Assembly: GCA_043779285.1 (NCBI GenBank)
Contig: JAYWEL010000156.1
Location: 1 to 9,592, forward strand
Origin: MGR-bin208 sp043779285
GTDB taxonomy: Bacteria; Bacteroidota; Bacteroidia; Chitinophagales; Chitinophagaceae
Direction: 5' to 3'
Length of the DNA: 9,592 nucleotides
A program made the translations under genes and the position numbers. Shown here one piece after another: positions 7,601 to 9,592 of this stretch (the first letter of the stretch is position 1; each line of letters starts with the position of its first letter). The notes under the pieces are model-generated. The model was not told where the DNA came from, did not search any database, and worked only from the letters and a program-made list of their open reading frames with translations.

Positions 7601-7756
7601 CTTGCATCTGGAAGAAACCTGTTAACATTCACTCAATATTCAGGTCTAGATCCAGAAGTTTCTTCTAATAGAAGCACCGGATTTGGCCGTGGTGAAGATA
7701 ATTTTGGGTTTCCTAATTTAAAATCTTATCAGGTTGGTTTAAACTTTGGTTTTTAA
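4700..7756 (+). CDS. SusC/RagA-family TonB-dependent outer-membrane transporter
   Basis: A 1018-residue transporter, typical SusC length. It imports a substrate across the outer membrane using TonB-ExbBD energy, with the SusD partner encoded next as its lid. Residues 1-20 are a signal peptide (cleavage before Q21). Residues about 22-95 are a carboxypeptidase-regulatory-like fold (VSGKITDNKGNPVVNASV, then SVGYEL at 73-78). A TonB-box-like LSEVVVTGVG spans 100-109. The plug (about 118-228) carries LRGINS (165-170), LVDGIEV (179-185) and IDRIEVVKGAAGG (196-208) followed by LYGAQGANGVIQIFTKKG. The remainder is the barrel, with a late ASGRNLLTFTQYSGLDPEV motif and a terminal NFGF ending in an aromatic residue. 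There is no STN (secretin/TonB N-terminal) domain, so direct control through an anti-sigma partner is not indicated. The substrate is unknown: no enzymes accompany the pair. The ATG at 4700 is chosen because it opens a good signal peptide. Confidence 0.96.
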   Translation: MRKILSLFSICMLSTAFTMAQTVDVSGKITDNKGNPVVNASVSERGSSKGTTSDEKGLFKLSVKKNASLEISSVGYELKVVSGIAGGTLNVELSESDLFLSEVVVTGVGVATSKRKIGIDVSSISSKNFAKSAILSPEQALVGQISGAQIQFNSGEPGARASIILRGINSLGSTQPMILVDGIEVTDMSGLDPANIDRIEVVKGAAGGTLYGAQGANGVIQIFTKKGIKGVKPNITFSTRYSSDQVLRQNDLLAKYHHYVTDAQGFILDNGGNRIKRDNATGQWTDPAFEGTNPNNNKPYKEQTFDHMNQAFRTAQTYNNVLNISGGFGKIDYNFGLNNLSQQSVLFNKFQRNNISMGLGIELAKNLTLRSNTQLVLQEEDLLTVDRFAMINSYQWIDFESKDSIGNLVIQPKQLNERNPLSELEWHKRFAKSNRFVQNFNLNYRFSRFVELDWKYGLDLGNREFFDVYDNQEKLLQNQFWGLSRKGSITRQYDKNLFQNMLTSVFVRTDFEKDFNLKVPIRIVTQASYDWRRTDYNYFFAQGTELPPFPPSNISVAAQRNSGDNSEAFNTFGFLVNQTIDWGNLFGIAVGIRSDFSSEFGGADKKAFTFPRGNAYFRPSELLNVSWLTDWKVRAAYGEAGIQPPRFARQVTLAPAQLGTASSMILPGNARNPLLRVQRSKELEIGTDVGFNTGNKDWFTKISTSFTYWKREGVDIIQNADASPSTGFSSRIDNLINTKGRGFDFQLDALVFENKNITWNFGIRAGHAVTEITKLSNDKEVINGNFTLRPGERVGVFWGQVPVSSLDELRPNGSPYLTQAQKSDFEVVNGTVVNKNTRLALISASDDKRFMGDPNPDLTMSFINSIVLFKKLNVSFQFDWWKGHQVYNLTRQWLYRDRLHADFDKQITINSQTGAWAQYYNSLYNSVQPISWFVEDASFVRLRDVSISYTLGPDILGKTKIFNNITILASGRNLLTFTQYSGLDPEVSSNRSTGFGRGEDNFGFPNLKSYQVGLNFGF

Positions 7757-7774
7757 ATAAAATAATTTATCAGT

Positions 7775-9436
7775 ATGAAAAAGAAATTAATATTTATAAT
7801 AACGGCGTTTCTGATAGTTGCAGGAACTGCTTGTAAAAAAGTTGATCTGGATATCGTAAATCCAAATCAACCAACACCAGCTTCTTTAAAAACAGAACAG
7901 GGTGTTAAAAACTTTGCCTTGGGTATTTACCAGAAAGGTTTTGGCTGGAGCGATAAGCCCGGGGAGGTTAGTTTATACCTTGTTGCACTTGGCTACCACT
8001 CTGCCATGGGTGATGAAATTTTTGTACCATGGGGAAATTGGGGATGGCGTTGGGGTATACAGGTAAACACCATCACTTTGCCTGGCGGTAAAGTAATTAG
8101 TAACCCAATCGGTCCTCGTCAGAAAGATCAGTTACAAAGTACCAACTCAAGACAGGCTGGAGAAATAAATGCCTTTCAATATGAGTGGGCATCTATGTAC
8201 CTGATGAATGGGCAATGCAATGTATTACTGGAAGCTTTAAACAATCCGGATCTTACATTTAGAGGCGATGCCGATACCAAGAAAAAAGCACTGTTAGCAT
8301 GGGCTTATTGGTGGAAAGGTTTTGCATACAGCCGTATTGGTTCCATGTATATTGCTGGTGTGGTTAATAATGCAACAGATGGAACTACTTCACAGAACTA
8401 TGTTACCAACCTGGCTATTCTTGCAGAAGCAGAAGCAAACTTTGCTAAAGCAGATGCATTACTGGCAACTCTTTCCAACAATACCGCTTACTCAGAAATC
8501 TGGAATGCTGTAGTCCCATCTTTCAATAAAAAATCATCGGTAGGAGGTGGTACAATTACTCCTGCTATGTGGAGAAGGCATATCAACACTTATCGAGCAA
8601 GAAATCTGATGGCTAATAAAGAAGTATCTGCTATGACTACTGCAGATTGGACGGCTATCAATACGTTTGCTGCAAATGGCTTGCAGGCAGGTGATCAATC
8701 ATTTATCTGGGCTATGACTTCTGATGGTAATAATGATTTATCAGGTTCCTTCTATCACCCGACTATTTTAATTTCTGATTATGCTGGTTGGTGGATGCCA
8801 AGCGAAAGACTAATACAGGAATATACAGCAGGTGATTTACGCTTTAGCAGAAGATTTGAAATTTATCCAAGTACGGCTTGGTGGTGGGTAAATCCTCGGG
8901 GCCGTGGAATTCAATTAGGTACAAGATATTATGCAATTGATATTGAAGATGGCGGCGACTTTGCTTCAGTTGTAAACTCAGGATTTCTTCATATGGCTGG
9001 CACATATGAAGAAAATGGCTTGATGAGAGCTGAGGCACTTATTAGACAAGGTGGTGCTTCTAATATAAATGCGGGAATTGCAATAATTAATAGTGTACGA
9101 AGTGCACAGGGGGCTGGCCTTCCAAATTTATCTTCAAGTCTTACTCAGGCTGTTGCTCTTGAAGAACTTCGAAAAGAAAGGAGAGTAGCCTTGTTTATGC
9201 GAGGTACAGCATTTTATGATGCCCGTAGATTAGGGTTTATTAAGCCTGCTTCGCAAGGTGGTGGTCGGGCCAATGCCATGGTTATTGTTCCGGCGGGTAG
9301 TGCATTTCTTGGTTTAAGCACCGCTACAGCGCAGTCTTGTTTTATGAACTATGATTATATGGCATATTGGGATGTGCCACTAAATGAAATAGATTTTAAC
9401 CTGCCTTCTTCAGGAAGTGCACCAGTAAAACAATAA
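7775..9436 (+). CDS. SusD/RagB-family outer-membrane nutrient-binding lipoprotein
   Basis: A 553-residue lipoprotein that caps the SusC barrel and captures substrate at the cell surface. The signal peptide ends in a loose lipobox, AGTAC, with C20 as the predicted lipidated residue, followed by KKVDLDI. Family features are the helical N-terminal repeat region (LALGYHSAMGDEIF, then YEWASMYLMNGQCNVLLEAL), INSVRSAQGAGLPNL, and EELRKERRVALFMRG (463-477) leading into FYDARRLG (480-487), which is the characteristic SusD C-terminal region. It ends with WDVPLNEIDFN (532-542), matching the usual W-x-IP-x-x-E-x-x-x-N ending. It is unusually tryptophan-rich, with four Trp in WGNWGWRW (86-93) and a WWW near 369 (bases 8879-8887). 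It starts 18 bases after the SusC stop and is clearly in the same operon. It is the last gene before the terminator at 9460. The ligand cannot be predicted from sequence alone. Confidence 0.96.
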   Translation: MKKKLIFIITAFLIVAGTACKKVDLDIVNPNQPTPASLKTEQGVKNFALGIYQKGFGWSDKPGEVSLYLVALGYHSAMGDEIFVPWGNWGWRWGIQVNTITLPGGKVISNPIGPRQKDQLQSTNSRQAGEINAFQYEWASMYLMNGQCNVLLEALNNPDLTFRGDADTKKKALLAWAYWWKGFAYSRIGSMYIAGVVNNATDGTTSQNYVTNLAILAEAEANFAKADALLATLSNNTAYSEIWNAVVPSFNKKSSVGGGTITPAMWRRHINTYRARNLMANKEVSAMTTADWTAINTFAANGLQAGDQSFIWAMTSDGNNDLSGSFYHPTILISDYAGWWMPSERLIQEYTAGDLRFSRRFEIYPSTAWWWVNPRGRGIQLGTRYYAIDIEDGGDFASVVNSGFLHMAGTYEENGLMRAEALIRQGGASNINAGIAIINSVRSAQGAGLPNLSSSLTQAVALEELRKERRVALFMRGTAFYDARRLGFIKPASQGGGRANAMVIVPAGSAFLGLSTATAQSCFMNYDYMAYWDVPLNEIDFNLPSSGSAPVKQ

Positions 9437-9459
9437 TAAATTTTTACTTGTATTTGTTT

Positions 9460-9492
9460 AAGTCGCCGGGATTGATTCCGGCGACTTTTTTA
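9460..9492 (+). terminator. Strong intrinsic terminator of the SusC/SusD operon
   Basis: AAGTCGCCGG (9460-9469) pairs perfectly with CCGGCGACTT (9478-9487) across an 8-base loop, and the right arm runs directly into TTTTTT (9486-9491). This GC-rich 10-bp stem in AT-rich surroundings, 23 bases after the SusD stop codon, is a textbook rho-independent terminator. It separates the pair from the next gene. Confidence 0.93.
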
Positions 9493-9505
9493 TTTATATA
9501 CTAAC

Positions 9506-9536
9506 TTGCTTTAATAATTCCGATTGTGTATCTTTG
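9506..9536 (+). promoter_or_regulatory. Bacteroidota-type housekeeping promoter for the gene starting at 9556
   Basis: TTG at 9506-9508 (-33 element) is followed after exactly 20 bases by TATCTTTG at 9529-9536 (-7 element), a full match to TTG-N20-TAnnTTTG. The start codon at 9556 lies 19 bases beyond the -7 box, giving a short leader of roughly 15 bases. The promoter begins 14 bases after the preceding terminator, so this is a separate transcription unit. Confidence 0.85.
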
Positions 9537-9555
9537 CGTAACCAACAAAATTATC

Positions 9556-9592
9556 ATGGCTTACTCAATAGATCTTACATCAAAAGAAACCA
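9556..9592 (+). CDS. 5' end of an unidentified gene
   Basis: Twelve codons (MAYSIDLTSKET) and one base are present before the window ends. The ATG follows a strong -33/-7 promoter at the right distance and the frame stays open, which supports a real gene. Twelve residues are too few to assign a family. Confidence 0.65.
   Translation, partial: MAYSIDLTSKET

Overview
The window looks like a chromosomal segment from a member of the Bacteroidota, probably close to the Chitinophagaceae (inferred from gene families and sequence style, not from a search). The support is a SusC/SusD outer-membrane pair, a CX3CX2C QueE of Bacteroidota type, AT-rich spacers, promoters of the form TTG-N20-TAnnTTTG, and little use of Shine-Dalgarno sequences. 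I see no rRNA, tRNA, CRISPR array, insertion sequence or integrase.

Layout. (1) Positions 1-1392, minus strand: a folD-queE operon. folD (tetrahydrofolate C1 metabolism) ends one base before queE (7-deazaguanine/queuosine biosynthesis), and queE runs off the left edge. A good -33/-7 promoter lies so close to the folD ATG that the mRNA may be leaderless. (2) Positions 1393-1488: a short divergent intergenic region. (3) Positions 1489-4358, plus strand: two genes that overlap by 4 bases, for a PorV/PorQ-like secreted beta-barrel protein (GTG start) and a 680-residue protein with an N-terminal ComEA-like helix-hairpin-helix region followed by a large predicted outer-membrane barrel (TTG start). 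Their function is unknown to me; they look like one outer-membrane module. (4) Positions 4359-4699: a very AT-rich 341-base gap with a perfect 15-bp inverted repeat, a second imperfect inverted repeat and two tandem tiny reading frames. (5) Positions 4700-9436, plus strand: a SusC/RagA TonB-dependent transporter and its SusD/RagB surface lipoprotein, 18 bases apart, closed by a strong intrinsic terminator at 9460-9492. (6) A second clear -33/-7 promoter at 9506-9536 drives a gene of which only the first 12 codons (from 9556) are present.

How they work together. The SusC/SusD pair should form a TonB-powered outer-membrane importer in which the lipoprotein caps the barrel. No glycosidase, protease or regulator is present between the pair and its terminator, so the substrate cannot be read from this window. 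The folD-queE unit is housekeeping. The most intriguing parts are the uncharacterised barrel/HhH pair and the structured leader ahead of the SusC gene.
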